A program made the position numbers and the translations under genes. DNA of 64,000 nucleotides from an uncultured Clostridia bacterium (GTDB taxonomy: Bacteria; Bacillota; Clostridia; Christensenellales; UBA1242), in the NCBI GenBank assembly GCA_947649575.1, contig CANSRZ010000001.1, positions 124,001 through 188,000 of the forward strand. The letters are read 5' to 3'. Every line of letters begins with the position of its first letter. Within the stretch, counting starts at the first letter, position 1. This document shows positions 32,468-41,749 of this stretch, one piece after another. The notes beneath the pieces are model-generated. The model searched no databases and was not told where the DNA came from. It saw only the letters and a program-made list of their open reading frames with translations.

Positions 32468-33739
32468 TTATTCCATATATTCAAAAGTTATATCCTTAAT
32501 ACGCACCGTGTCGCCATTTTTAAGACCACGATTTTTGAGCATATCAATTATGCCCATATCATTAAGACGCGCTTGAAAGTATGCAAAAGACAAAGTATCA
32601 TCCAGCACAACGCCTCGCACAAAATTATCAATTTTACCACCCTGAACAACAAATGTTCCGTCACTTTCACGCAAGATTTCAACAGAGCCAATGTCACGTT
32701 TGTCAAAGTCAAATTCTTCAATTTCAATCGGTGGCTTTTTAGGAATAGTAGAAAGACGTTCCAAAGTCAACTTTTTCAACTCTTCAATCCCTTTATATGT
32801 TGCACCAGAAATTTCCAAATGCTCCACTCCCTTAACTTCTTTTTCAAAACGTTTAATTTTGGTTTTTAAGTCTTCTTCCGCTATCAAATCGCATTTTGAA
32901 AACACAACTATTTGTGGAGTCTTTCCCAATTCTTCACTATAATGAGAAAGTTCTTTATTGATAGTTTTATAATCTTCTACAAAATCTCTCCCCTCGCATT
33001 CTGAAATGTCAACAAGGTGAAGTATCAATCGCACGCGCTCGGTATGTTTCAAGAAATAATGACCTAAGCCTTGCCCCAAGCTTGCGCCCTCGATAAGCCC
33101 TGGAATATCCGCCACAACAAAGGTTTGGCCTTTAACTTCGCACACTCCAAGATTTGGATACAGCGTTGTAAAGTGATAGTTTGCGATTTTTGGATTTGCA
33201 TTAGATATGCAAGAAAGCAATGTTGATTTGCCAACATTTGGATATCCTACAAGCCCAACGTCAGCAATAGTTTTCAGTTCAAGATAAACTTCTTTTTGCT
33301 TGGTCTTTTCGCCAGTTTGTGAAAAGTTTGGAGCTTGTTTGATAGAGGATTTATAATAAGCATTGCCATGACCGCCCTCGCCACCACGAAGAGCAACAAA
33401 TTTCATTCCATCTTCAAAGAGGTCTGCAATTATTTTACCCGTTTGTGCATCAATAATAACCGTTCCGCAAGGCACTTCAATTTTTACGTCTTTGCCATTA
33501 GCGCCCGTCATATTTTTCTTGTCACCGTCGCCACCATTTTCAGCAACAAATTTCTTTTTAAAAGTAAAAGTATAAAGAGTATTCATGTTTTTAGTAGCCA
33601 CAAAAACAACATTGCCACCGCGACCACCGTCACCGCCGTCTGGGCCTCCGTTCATAACAAGTTTGGTACGCAAAAATGAGGTCGCACCATTGCCACCATC
33701 ACCCGCTTTAATCATCAATTTAACTCTATCAAGAAACAT
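32468..33739 (-). CDS. obg: GTPase Obg/CgtA
   Basis: A 423-residue essential GTPase in 50S maturation and stress response. The glycine-rich Obg domain covers 1-158. The G domain has GYPNVGKSTLLSC (about 164), the switch sequence LYPNLG and FSKCD. A C-terminal OCT domain (about 345-423) is present, as in Gram-positive Obg. Operon neighbour of yhbY, with repeats between them. Confidence 0.95.
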   Translation of the reverse strand: MFLDRVKLMIKAGDGGNGATSFLRTKLVMNGGPDGGDGGRGGNVVFVATKNMNTLYTFTFKKKFVAENGGDGDKKNMTGANGKDVKIEVPCGTVIIDAQTGKIIADLFEDGMKFVALRGGEGGHGNAYYKSSIKQAPNFSQTGEKTKQKEVYLELKTIADVGLVGYPNVGKSTLLSCISNANPKIANYHFTTLYPNLGVCEVKGQTFVVADIPGLIEGASLGQGLGHYFLKHTERVRLILHLVDISECEGRDFVEDYKTINKELSHYSEELGKTPQIVVFSKCDLIAEEDLKTKIKRFEKEVKGVEHLEISGATYKGIEELKKLTLERLSTIPKKPPIEIEEFDFDKRDIGSVEILRESDGTFVVQGGKIDNFVRGVVLDDTLSFAYFQARLNDMGIIDMLKNRGLKNGDTVRIKDITFEYME

Positions 33740-33758
33740 ATCTTTTCCTTTTATTTAA

Positions 33759-33964
33759 ATCTTCTTTTCTTTAAAGAAAAGAATCAAAAGAATACTAATT
33801 TTATCAACATTGATACCGCAACACGCTATCTTCGGTTGATAAAAAACTTTTTTACTTTGTTGCATTATAATTAAAAGTTAAGAAATATAATTTTAACGCT
33901 TTGAGAAATTGGCGAGCAAATCAAACGAAAAAGAAAAATAAAAGCCAATTTAAAAAACGTTAAA
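33759..33964. repeat. Composite repeat upstream of obg
   Basis: A palindromic tract (33759-33795), an inverted repeat TTTATCAAC/GTTGATAAA (33800-33843), then a larger inverted repeat (33891-33913 with 33944-33964) whose arms match those at 9153-9226. Confidence 0.65.
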
Positions 33965-33977
33965 TAGATTTCTATTG

Positions 33978-34604
33978 TTATTTTTTTTGTGAATAAAAGT
34001 AAACACAAATGCTTTCAAATGGACAATTTTCACAATCTGGGTTTTGAGATTTGCATTTATAACGACCAAAATGCACCATTTGGAGGTGCAGTTCGCTCCA
34101 ATACTTCTGTGGAAAATATGCACGCAATGCCTCTTCGCATTTGTTTGGGTCTTCGGTTTTGGCAAGCCCTAATCTGTTAGATACTCGCAGGACATGCGTA
34201 TCAACTGCAATCGCATCACCACCAAACGCCTCAGCAGTAACAACATTTGCTGTTTTACTCCCTTCGCCTGCTAGGCTTAAAAGCCCGTCAAAATCCACAG
34301 GTACTTTACCATTTTGGTTTTCAATAATATCTTTTGAACAAGCGATTATATTTTTTGCTTTATTATGATAAAATCCGCAAGAATGAATAAGCCTTTCAAT
34401 TTTCTGCTGATCGGCTTTAGCCATTGCCTCAGGCGTGCCATAATCTTTAAACAATTCCTTTGTAACAATATTCACTCGCTTGTCTGTGCATTGAGCCGAC
34501 AAGATAACCGCAATCAAAAGTTGATAAGGTGAATTGTATTCCAACTCACATTTTGGAGACGGAAACAAATTATCCAAATTCTGCTTAATATCTTCCGCTT
34601 GCAT
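33978..34604 (-). CDS. nth: Endonuclease III
   Basis: A 208-residue DNA glycosylase/AP lyase for oxidised pyrimidines. The helix-hairpin-helix is LAGEGSKTANVV (about 109-120) and keeps the catalytic Lys; the catalytic Asp is in IAVDTHVLRVSNRLG (about 135). The iron-sulfur cluster ligands are CKSQNPDCENCPFESIC near the C-terminus. GEGSK replaces the more usual GVGRK. Confidence 0.93.
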   Translation of the reverse strand: MQAEDIKQNLDNLFPSPKCELEYNSPYQLLIAVILSAQCTDKRVNIVTKELFKDYGTPEAMAKADQQKIERLIHSCGFYHNKAKNIIACSKDIIENQNGKVPVDFDGLLSLAGEGSKTANVVTAEAFGGDAIAVDTHVLRVSNRLGLAKTEDPNKCEEALRAYFPQKYWSELHLQMVHFGRYKCKSQNPDCENCPFESICVYFYSQKK

Positions 34605-34624
34605 AATTCACCTCCTCTTTTGTT

Positions 34625-34665
34625 TGCATACTAGTAAAAATAACAATCTTTTAGGACTAGTATGT
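34625..34665. repeat. Inverted pair of CATACTAGT sites between lysS and nth
   Basis: TGCATACTAG at 34625-34634 faces CTAGTATGT at 34657-34665, giving 9-bp inverted arms around a loop of about 22 nt. Confidence 0.6.
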
Positions 34666-34678
34666 TATGTTTTTATAA

Positions 34679-36145
34679 CTAACGCATAATTGGGAACAAA
34701 ACAACATCACGAATATTCGGACAATCAAATATGAATTGCAAGAAACGGTCAAGTCCAAAACCTAAACCAGAGATTGGAGGCATACCATGTTCCATAGCAA
34801 GTAAGAACTCTTCATCAACATCCATAGTTTCGTCATCACCTGCCATTTTCTCTTTGAGTTGAGCTTCAAGGGTTTTGCGTTGAGTGATTGGATTAACAAG
34901 TTCTGAATAACATTTTACAAGTTCAGCTCCACCCATAACAATTTGGAAAGCGTCAATAATTCTGTCGTCTTTGTCGTTAATTCTTGCAAGAGGCATTAAA
35001 ACCGCTGGATAGTTAAAGATAATAGTTGGCTTCAAAATCCCCTCACGAATTTTTCTTTTATAAACATAATCAATTAATGTTCTGATTGACTTACACTCTT
35101 CAAGTTCAGCATAACCAAACAGTCCACGATCAACAATCACTTTTTTGAACTCGTCAATATCATCTATTCCTAAGAAATCACAACCTAAAAGTTCTCTCAT
35201 TCTTGCTACATAATCAATCTTTTCCCATTCGCAATCAAATTCAATTTCTTGACCTTGATAAGTTACTTTTGTAGTTCCAACACATTCTTTCATCATCTTA
35301 ACAAAGAAATCTTTAAAGAATTTTAAGTTATCCTCAAAATCCCAGTAAGAAGCATACCATTCAACTTGAGTAAATTCTTGAAGATGAGACGGATCCATTC
35401 CCTCATTTCTAAAGTCTTTTCCAAGTTCAAATACACGATCAAAACCTGCAGCAATACATTGCTTCAAATGGCACTCAGTTGCAATACGGAGATTCATTTC
35501 AATATCAAGAGCGTTATGATGAGTAAAGAAAGGTTTTGCTGATGCTCCACTTACCGCACTTTGCAAGATTGGAGTTTCAACTTCTATAAAGCCATTGTCT
35601 TCCAAATATCTACGAATAAATGAAAAGATTTTACTGCGAGTCAAAAAGACTTTTCTTGATTGTTCATTTGTAATTATATCAAGATAACGTTGACGATATT
35701 TCGTTTCTGTATCAACAAGTCCATGGAACTTTTCTGGAAGTGGTCTGAGAGTTTTTGATAAAAGTGTAACTTTTTCTGCCTTAACTGTCACTTCGCCTGT
35801 TTGAGTGAGATAAACCTCGCCCTCTATGCCAACAAAATCAGCGATATCAACCATTTTCTTGTAAAAATCATAAGCTTCTTCGTCAAGTTCATTTCTGCCA
35901 ACAGAAACTTGAATTTTTGCATTGATGTCGCGAATATGCAAAAAGCCAAATTTACCCATAACGCGCTTAAAAATAACACGACCGCAGAGTTTTACGCGCT
36001 CCCCCACCTTTTCTCTTGCCTCAGCAATTGTGCAAGTTCTTTCAAACTTTGCCTTATAAGGGATTTCTCCCATTTCTTGAAGAGCGTCAATCTTTGCTCT
36101 TCTAACATCAACTTCGTTGTTAGAAATATTTTGTGTATTGTCCAT
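34679..36145 (-). CDS. lysS: Lysyl-tRNA synthetase, class II
   Basis: The ATG at 36145 follows AAGGAG and gives 488 residues. An N-terminal OB-fold anticodon-binding domain (about 50-150) precedes the class II core. Motif 2 contains FRNEGMDPSHLQEFTQVEWY (about 250) and motif 3 GLGFGLDRFLQFIF near the C-terminus. The length is typical of bacterial LysRS. It is directly downstream of the lytic transglycosylase gene. Confidence 0.95.
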   Translation of the reverse strand: MDNTQNISNNEVDVRRAKIDALQEMGEIPYKAKFERTCTIAEAREKVGERVKLCGRVIFKRVMGKFGFLHIRDINAKIQVSVGRNELDEEAYDFYKKMVDIADFVGIEGEVYLTQTGEVTVKAEKVTLLSKTLRPLPEKFHGLVDTETKYRQRYLDIITNEQSRKVFLTRSKIFSFIRRYLEDNGFIEVETPILQSAVSGASAKPFFTHHNALDIEMNLRIATECHLKQCIAAGFDRVFELGKDFRNEGMDPSHLQEFTQVEWYASYWDFEDNLKFFKDFFVKMMKECVGTTKVTYQGQEIEFDCEWEKIDYVARMRELLGCDFLGIDDIDEFKKVIVDRGLFGYAELEECKSIRTLIDYVYKRKIREGILKPTIIFNYPAVLMPLARINDKDDRIIDAFQIVMGGAELVKCYSELVNPITQRKTLEAQLKEKMAGDDETMDVDEEFLLAMEHGMPPISGLGFGLDRFLQFIFDCPNIRDVVLFPIMR

Positions 36146-36207
36146 AATTTTCTCCTTATGCCTTAGGTTATCATAAAAAGAGAAAATTGTCAAACTATTT
36201 TTAAGTT

Positions 36208-36747
36208 TTACTTATATCTATGTTGATAAAAACGCAAACTTTTTTTAACTTTATTCAGATATTGGCTAGTTTCTTTGTAAGGAATAGATCTTAATGTTTT
36301 GCCATCGCTTGAATGCGCCTCTTGAATAAGCCAAGATTTAACCTTTGTTGGCCCTGCATTGTATGCGCAAATCATAGTTTCTTGATTTGAAAAACTGCTA
36401 TTCAAAATGGCCAAATATTCCGCGCCTAATCGAATGGAAGTTTTTTCATCTTTAAGATCAATTTCACCATACTTCCAGCCGATTTTTTGGCAAACCCACT
36501 CAGCCGTTTCAGGCATAATTTGCATTAGCCCAACTGCTCCTTTGTTTGAAACAGCGTCTTTTTTATATCCACTTTCAACATTGATTATCGATGCCAATAA
36601 CGCTGGTGAAATGTTAGCCTCCTTGCTAGCCTCAATAATTTCAGCCTGATACTTAACAGGATAATAATAATTGCAAAAACAGCCCAAGCCAAACACCAAC
36701 ATGACTGAGCACATAAAGATAACCGACAAACTCAAAAAAGTTCTCAT
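36208..36747 (-). CDS. Lytic transglycosylase (SLT family)
   Basis: A 179-residue peptidoglycan lytic enzyme. A signal anchor spans about 5-25. The catalytic Glu is in INVESGYKKDAVSNKGAVGL (about 58), followed by MQIMPETA and the typical AYNAGPTKVKSWL near 128-140. Size and order match the small Slt70-like enzymes of Clostridia and Bacillus (YjbJ type). It acts at the outer face of the membrane on glycan strands. Confidence 0.9.
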   Translation of the reverse strand: MRTFLSLSVIFMCSVMLVFGLGCFCNYYYPVKYQAEIIEASKEANISPALLASIINVESGYKKDAVSNKGAVGLMQIMPETAEWVCQKIGWKYGEIDLKDEKTSIRLGAEYLAILNSSFSNQETMICAYNAGPTKVKSWLIQEAHSSDGKTLRSIPYKETSQYLNKVKKSLRFYQHRYK

Positions 36748-36821
36748 ATAAATATTATAGTCAATAAAATTATTTTTAGTCTAAATAATATTTCAAGTAT
36801 TAAACTGTAATTTTCTAATAT

Positions 36822-36846
36822 AAAAAAAGAGCTTTTAAGCTCTTTT
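36822..36846 (-). terminator. Terminator of the divIVA-like gene
   Basis: AAAAGAGCTT (36825-36834) and AAGCTCTTTT (36837-36846), followed on the minus strand by a T7 tract. Confidence 0.8.
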
Positions 36847-36855
36847 CAAATTACA

Positions 36856-37605
36856 TTAATTGTCGTCAGGATTATAAAAATCGAACGCTTTCATAATTTC
36901 TGCAAGGTCATCCTTTGGCATAATTGCTTCTTTCATATCAAGAGGTTTATAGTCGTCTTCTGGCTCATTTTGTTTTACTTTGATATCTTCTGGCGCTGTA
37001 GCCAAAAACTTATCTGCCAAAGTTGAAAACTGATCATTTTCTTCAAGTTGCATATCAGTAACTGGCCTTATTTGATTTTTACGCTCATGTTCATCAGTGC
37101 GAGAAATTCTGATTTCGCGAGGATTATCTTGCGCCTTTTTATAGCCTTGCATTTTGTTTAAAAGCATTCTCATACTATCGTTTTCAGTATTAGCTTTTGA
37201 AGTTAAATTTTCATCTTCCAACTCAATTTTGTTAACAATTGTACTAAGTGCCTCTTTCAATTTATTCAAAGAATTATTGTTTTCAATTCCGCGATATTGC
37301 AAAGACAGTTCTTTAATAACAAGTAAAAACTCTTGATAAATCATATTAAGTTGTTCCAACCTAAGAGCAGTTATGTTTCTGCTCCCCTCATCTTGATAAC
37401 GTCTGAACGCATCAAGTGCTGACATAATATTTTTTTCACGATTTTCAAGTTCATAACTTTTTTTCTTAAAATCCAAAAGTTTATTTTCGCTTTCCAAAAC
37501 TTTAAGCTTTTCTTCCATAAGTTTAGCTTCATATTCAGCTTTCAGTTTTGCAATGTATTTATCAACTTCATCTTTATTATATCCCTCATTTTGATAAGAA
37601 AACAT
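36856..37605 (-). CDS. DivIVA-like coiled-coil protein
   Basis: The ATG at 37605 follows AGGAGC and gives 249 residues. The start MFSYQNEGYNKDEVDKYIAK matches the membrane-binding N-terminal pattern of DivIVA/GpsB-type proteins, followed by a coiled coil (about 20-75) and a second helical region (about 85-130). The last 90 residues are charged and probably disordered, with MPKDDLAEIMKAFDFYNPDD at the end. It is likely to act at septa or poles. Confidence 0.65.
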   Translation of the reverse strand: MFSYQNEGYNKDEVDKYIAKLKAEYEAKLMEEKLKVLESENKLLDFKKKSYELENREKNIMSALDAFRRYQDEGSRNITALRLEQLNMIYQEFLLVIKELSLQYRGIENNNSLNKLKEALSTIVNKIELEDENLTSKANTENDSMRMLLNKMQGYKKAQDNPREIRISRTDEHERKNQIRPVTDMQLEENDQFSTLADKFLATAPEDIKVKQNEPEDDYKPLDMKEAIMPKDDLAEIMKAFDFYNPDDN

Positions 37606-37615
37606 AATTGCTCCT

Positions 37616-38134
37616 TTATATATTTTGATTAGTTTTTTTGCCAAACCTGATAATTAAAATATAAACTACTATAAATATTAACACACTTGCACTCAAAATT
37701 GCAACAAAAATAGCGATTGAAATCACTTTAATTTTAACAAAAAACCAAAAAAGCGTGACGAAATATAGCATAAGGCTTAAATATAAATGGAATTTTTGAC
37801 TGAAAAACACAAAAGTAAAATAACTGGCAATTGCAAAACAAAGGATATATAAAACAGATTGATAAAAGGCAAATTGTGAAAAAGTTGTAAAAAAACCGAC
37901 TCCTCCAACAGAAAGCAAAAGAACTCCAAAATAGAAAGCGCTGTCAAATCTGAACAGAATGCCTTTCAAAAATTGATAAATTCCGCAACATAAACAAAAA
38001 ATAAAAAACCAAAGATAATATAATTGATAGACCAATGTGGTCAAGAGAGTGAATGCTACAAATAACGCAACAAGCAAAACCAAAGCTGTTGTCAAAATAT
38101 AACTTTTCTTTATTCCAAAAATTCTTCCGCGCAT
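37616..38134 (-). CDS. Polytopic membrane protein of unknown function
   Basis: A 172-residue protein with about five hydrophobic segments (15-35, 38-58, 65-85, 92-112, 115-165). It is very rich in Phe and Tyr. It lies between lgt and the DivIVA-like gene on the same strand, 10 bp from the latter's start, so they may be cotranscribed. No family is recognised. Confidence 0.6.
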   Translation of the reverse strand: MRGRIFGIKKSYILTTALVLLVALFVAFTLLTTLVYQLYYLWFFIFCLCCGIYQFLKGILFRFDSAFYFGVLLLSVGGVGFFTTFSQFAFYQSVLYILCFAIASYFTFVFFSQKFHLYLSLMLYFVTLFWFFVKIKVISIAIFVAILSASVLIFIVVYILIIRFGKKTNQNI

Positions 38135-38136
38135 AA

Positions 38137-38176
38137 TAATATTATTCCAAAAAAGAGAGTTTTTAACCCTCTTTTA
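38137..38176 (-). terminator. Probable terminator at the end of lgt
   Basis: On the minus strand AAAGAGGGTTAAAAACTCTC followed by TTTTTT forms a short hairpin with a T tract; it includes the lgt stop codon. Confidence 0.5.
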
Positions 38177-39086
38177 AATCATTATTATTTTGATTATCAG
38201 TTTTTTCTAAACTTTCAGCATTTTCAGCTGTGTTCGATTTTTTCTGCTTCCCTGCAAGCTTTATCTTGTGTCCAGTATTCATCTTGACTTCTTGAATAGT
38301 TTGCCCCTCGCCCATTTGCGGAACTTTCTTATTTTTAACAAAATAGAAAATTAAAAGTGCAATTCCGCAAGCAATCAAAATCAAACTTAACAATAGCGAA
38401 ACTTTCATTGAGCCAATATACAAACTGTCACCACGCAGACTTTCTATCCAAGCGCGACCAATGCCATAATAAATCAAATAGCTCGCGGTAACAACTCCGC
38501 GTTGCCTGATTTTGTTTTTTCTAAGCAAGATCAAAATCACCACAAAGCCAATCAAATTCCAAATGCTCTCATAGAAAAAAGTAGACAAATGCCAATGCCC
38601 GTCTGACATAACAGAAGCCAAAGGAAACCATGCGAATTTTGTGCCAGTAACATCAATACCATAGCAACATTTTGAGAAATAGCAACCAATTCTGCCAAGC
38701 GCTTGACCTAATAATAGTGATGGAATAATCACATCAGCCAAGTCAAAGAAATTCTTTTTATGGATAAGGCAAAACAGCCCAACGCCAAGTGCGCCACCGA
38801 TAACCCCGCCATAAACTGCAAGTCCGCCGTCCCAAATCCTTAAAACCTCAACAAAAGAAGTGTAACTATCTAGGCTAAACAAAACATAATACAATCTCGC
38901 GCCGATAATCGCAATCGGAAGAACATAACAAGCCATTATCAAGACATCATCAGACTTTAACCCTCTAAATTTTGCATTTTTGCATGCCAAAAATACGCCA
39001 AGACCCATGCCAACAGCGATTATAAATCCATAATAAGTTATCTTTAACCCAAAAAAAAGAAAGTATTGGTCAAAAAATCCAAACAT
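38163..39086 (-). CDS. lgt: Prolipoprotein diacylglyceryl transferase
   Basis: A 307-residue membrane enzyme that adds diacylglycerol to the lipobox Cys. About seven membrane helices lie in 1-250. The signature region is GQALGRIGCYFSKCCYG (about 131-147), the GRxGC form seen in many Clostridia rather than the Escherichia GRxGNFxN. ARLYY (about 60) and the YGIGRAWIESLRGD region (about 205) are conserved. The C-terminal 55 residues are a charged cytosolic extension not found in standard Lgt. Confidence 0.88.
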   Translation of the reverse strand: MFGFFDQYFLFFGLKITYYGFIIAVGMGLGVFLACKNAKFRGLKSDDVLIMACYVLPIAIIGARLYYVLFSLDSYTSFVEVLRIWDGGLAVYGGVIGGALGVGLFCLIHKKNFFDLADVIIPSLLLGQALGRIGCYFSKCCYGIDVTGTKFAWFPLASVMSDGHWHLSTFFYESIWNLIGFVVILILLRKNKIRQRGVVTASYLIYYGIGRAWIESLRGDSLYIGSMKVSLLLSLILIACGIALLIFYFVKNKKVPQMGEGQTIQEVKMNTGHKIKLAGKQKKSNTAENAESLEKTDNQNNNDLKEG

Positions 39087-39215
39087 ATAAATATTATAGC
39101 CATCCTATACAAAAAATGCAACAAATTTAAGACATAAATCATAAAAAGATTTGATTTTTAATATAGTTTATATAACATAAAAATAGGGACAAAAAACAAC
39201 CAACAAATCGTTATA

Positions 39216-39250
39216 TCCCTTTAAAATAAAGGCAAACTCTCCTCCCCCGT
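39216..39250. repeat. Second copy of the CTCTCCTCCCCCG repeat
   Basis: TATCCCTTTAAAATAAAGGC is followed by AAACTCTCCTCCCCCG, matching 27207-27250. In the 359-bp gene-free stretch 39087-39445 only this and the terminator at 39262-39309 were recognised. Confidence 0.5.
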
Positions 39251-39261
39251 TTTAACAAAAA

Positions 39262-39309
39262 TTATAAAAAACAAACCACATACTAAGAGTTTATACTCAT
39301 GTGGTTTGT
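39262..39309 (-). terminator. Terminator of the Rho-like gene
   Basis: ACAAACCACAT (39271-39281) pairs with ATGTGGTTTGT (39299-39309); on the minus strand TTTTTTATAATTTTT follows. Confidence 0.8.
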
Positions 39310-39445
39310 TTGGTAAAGAAAATATGTATTTGATTAATTATAAATTTTAAATTTTTAAGGTTATTTCTAAAATTTAAATCATATTTCTTTACATTATTAA
39401 TTTGTGCCGTAATGCAAATAATATACACAAATTTCAAAAAATATT

Positions 39446-40633
39446 TTATTCATATTTTGTGCTTACTTTAAAGATCTCATTGATTAAGAATTGGTCATCT
39501 TTATTTAAATCTCTATAAGTCATCACAACGCTTGCTTCGCTTCCATCTTTAAAAGCCTTGCCAAGAGAAATCAATTTTTGACCAATAACAACCGCCTCAG
39601 CAGTATGCCCTAAAATATTATTTTTACCGTCAAAACACAAATCCAAAGAACTCAAAATTTCCAAAATATCGTTAACAAACAAAATAACTTTTTCGCCACG
39701 TTCAACAAGTCTTGAAACAAGTGAAATTGTATCAACAACTTTATCAAGCCCGATTTGATAGTCAGTGCCATAACCTGTGCTGAGATTGATGCCCCCCTCA
39801 ATATTAGAAAACATAATTGCATCTTCAAAGCCAGTATTAAGCCCAAGCATAACAAATTTAAAGCCATCTGCAATTGCTTTTTCTGCAAAATTAACAAATC
39901 TTGGGTCTTCAAACAAATGATTTTTATAGCAAATAATGCTTCTGCGACCTCTAAACAATTGAAAATCGCCATAGTTTACTGCCTCAAATGAAATGTGAGG
40001 TTGCTTTTCAGCGCTGTTTTCAAGTTTATAATTTGCAACATCTGTGAAGTTTATTTTCAAAATTTGACTAACAATATATTGCTCTGACAAGTTAATCATT
40101 TTTGCAATAACTTGCAAATAATCACCCATTTTAAGTTTATATTCTTCAATCATATCAAGAGGAACAAATATCTTTCTTGCATTTTTTCTATCCAAAAAGT
40201 ATCCAACCTTGCTTGAAATTCTTAAAACACCCTCAAAGTTTTCAAACTTTTCAGCCATTGCCATATTGAACACAGGCGTTTCTTGTGCAAAAGTAATGAT
40301 TTCGTTATATGGTCTAATTCTTTTCGTCGCAGTTATAATTGACCTATTCTCTTCTGTTGCACCTGTCATAATGCTCATAATTTCATCAAGATTTTTGAGT
40401 TGTTTGCAAGGTCTGCCCTTTTTGGTCTTAGATTGTTCTGGCGCAGATTGTACTCCAACAGTCAGCTTATCAAGAATAAGTGAAACAAGTTCATCTCTTT
40501 TCCTAGTTGTTGGCGAAGCAATTCCAAGTTCACGTCCCAAGCCTCTAAGTTCAAAAATTCCAAGCTCTTTAACAGCGTTAACGCGCTGGTCTTCTTTTCT
40601 TTCTCTAATATTATCAAGCAATGTCTTAGACAT
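39446..40633 (-). CDS. Rho-like protein lacking ATPase motifs
   Basis: The ATG at 40633 follows AAGGAGG and gives 395 residues. The N-terminus (VKELGIFELRGLGRELGIAS, about 20-40) is the Rho SAP-like domain, and GVLRISSKVGYFLD with KIFVPLDMIEEYKLKMGDYL (about 140-175) matches the Rho RNA-binding OB fold. The rest aligns with the Rho ATPase core: DKVVDTISLVSRLVERGEKV fits the helix before Walker B. The P-loop (GPPKAGKT in Rho) is replaced by RGRRSIICYKNHLFED, the Walker B Asp context is VILFVNDILEIL, and the C-terminal 50-60 residues of Rho are absent. It is probably a non-catalytic Rho paralogue. Confidence 0.7.
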   Translation of the reverse strand: MSKTLLDNIRERKEDQRVNAVKELGIFELRGLGRELGIASPTTRKRDELVSLILDKLTVGVQSAPEQSKTKKGRPCKQLKNLDEIMSIMTGATEENRSIITATKRIRPYNEIITFAQETPVFNMAMAEKFENFEGVLRISSKVGYFLDRKNARKIFVPLDMIEEYKLKMGDYLQVIAKMINLSEQYIVSQILKINFTDVANYKLENSAEKQPHISFEAVNYGDFQLFRGRRSIICYKNHLFEDPRFVNFAEKAIADGFKFVMLGLNTGFEDAIMFSNIEGGINLSTGYGTDYQIGLDKVVDTISLVSRLVERGEKVILFVNDILEILSSLDLCFDGKNNILGHTAEAVVIGQKLISLGKAFKDGSEASVVMTYRDLNKDDQFLINEIFKVSTKYE

Positions 40634-40711
40634 AGCGTCCTCCTTTCGTAAAAATGTGCTAACAATAATTATACACAATTTTGTAAAATAGTCAAGCATT
40701 TTTCATAAAAT

Positions 40712-41731
40712 TTAGAAAATTGGAATAAAACTTGTTATAGTTCCGCAAACGAACGCAAAAACAAACAACATTAAAACAATTACAAAATTTTGCCAAATAT
40801 GTTTGCGATTTGTTGTAAAAAGCACAATCAGCCCCACTCCTGCGCCTGCGCAAAGCCCTGCAACCATTGGCGCAAAATAAATCACGCCAGACATATAAAG
40901 CTCAACAAGGAGTACAGAGGCCGAGCAATTTGGAATAAGCCCGACAATTGAAGCAATAAGTATCTGAATATACATATTTTGCGTAAACAAATTCTGAATT
41001 GCCTCTAAACCCAAATATTCGACACATAAATTGATAGCCAAAGTGGCAATAAACACATAAGCAACTATGATTGCGGTATGTTTAAGTGCATCCAAAAATA
41101 TATTTTTTGCACAACAATCTGAATGAGTATGCTTATGATTACATCCACAATCCATAAACTCGTTTTCTTCATGCTTATGCTCACACTCATGTTCTGCGTC
41201 GTGTTCATGAGCATGTTCACAACGTTCATGGTGGACTTCACTCGTTGCTTCAACTTGCTCAGTTGAGGCTTCCAAATTTTCAACTTTGCCTTGCTCTGTT
41301 TTAGATAAAGTTTTTTGCTGTTTTTTTACAAAAAGTTTAAGAACCAAATCAATGCCATAACCTATTATAATAGCAAAAATGAGTTTTATCAAAAGCAAAA
41401 GTAGCAGTTTTGGAATAAACTTTGGCTCTGCAATCATAAGCGGGATAGCCTCATCACTTGTTGCGATAAAAACCGCAAACATTGTTCCAAGAGTGACAAT
41501 TTTGCTTGAATAAAGCTTTGCCATAACAGAAGAAAATCCGCATTGAGGGACACAACCTAAAAAAGCACCAACCAAAGGCCCAGCCTTTTTTGTGTGGTGC
41601 AAAATTTTAGAATATTTTTTGCCATTGTTATGTGAGAAAAAGCCTACAAGAAGATAAGCCAGATACAGCACAGGAATAACAAAAGCAGTGTCTTTTAACG
41701 CATCAAGAAGAGCGGCTACAAAACTATTCAT
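40712..41731 (-). CDS. Metal-efflux type permease with His-rich loop
   Basis: A 339-residue membrane protein with two repeated halves, each starting FLDALKHTA/LLDALKDTAF and containing a cysteine motif (GCVPQCGFSS and GLIPNCSASVLL). About nine or ten membrane helices are expected. The central cytosolic loop (about 150-205) is dense in His, Cys and Glu (HHERCEHAHEHDAEHECEHK), a probable metal-binding site. This is the pattern of the putative manganese/arsenic-type permease family common in Clostridia. The actual metal is unknown. Confidence 0.75.
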   Translation of the reverse strand: MNSFVAALLDALKDTAFVIPVLYLAYLLVGFFSHNNGKKYSKILHHTKKAGPLVGAFLGCVPQCGFSSVMAKLYSSKIVTLGTMFAVFIATSDEAIPLMIAEPKFIPKLLLLLLIKLIFAIIIGYGIDLVLKLFVKKQQKTLSKTEQGKVENLEASTEQVEATSEVHHERCEHAHEHDAEHECEHKHEENEFMDCGCNHKHTHSDCCAKNIFLDALKHTAIIVAYVFIATLAINLCVEYLGLEAIQNLFTQNMYIQILIASIVGLIPNCSASVLLVELYMSGVIYFAPMVAGLCAGAGVGLIVLFTTNRKHIWQNFVIVLMLFVFAFVCGTITSFIPIF

Positions 41732-41749
41732 TAATCACCTTAAACAAGT

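Noticed and set aside
39446..40633. Annotation as a functional transcription terminator Rho
   Set aside because: The P-loop and other ATPase motifs are absent, so only a Rho-like label is justified.
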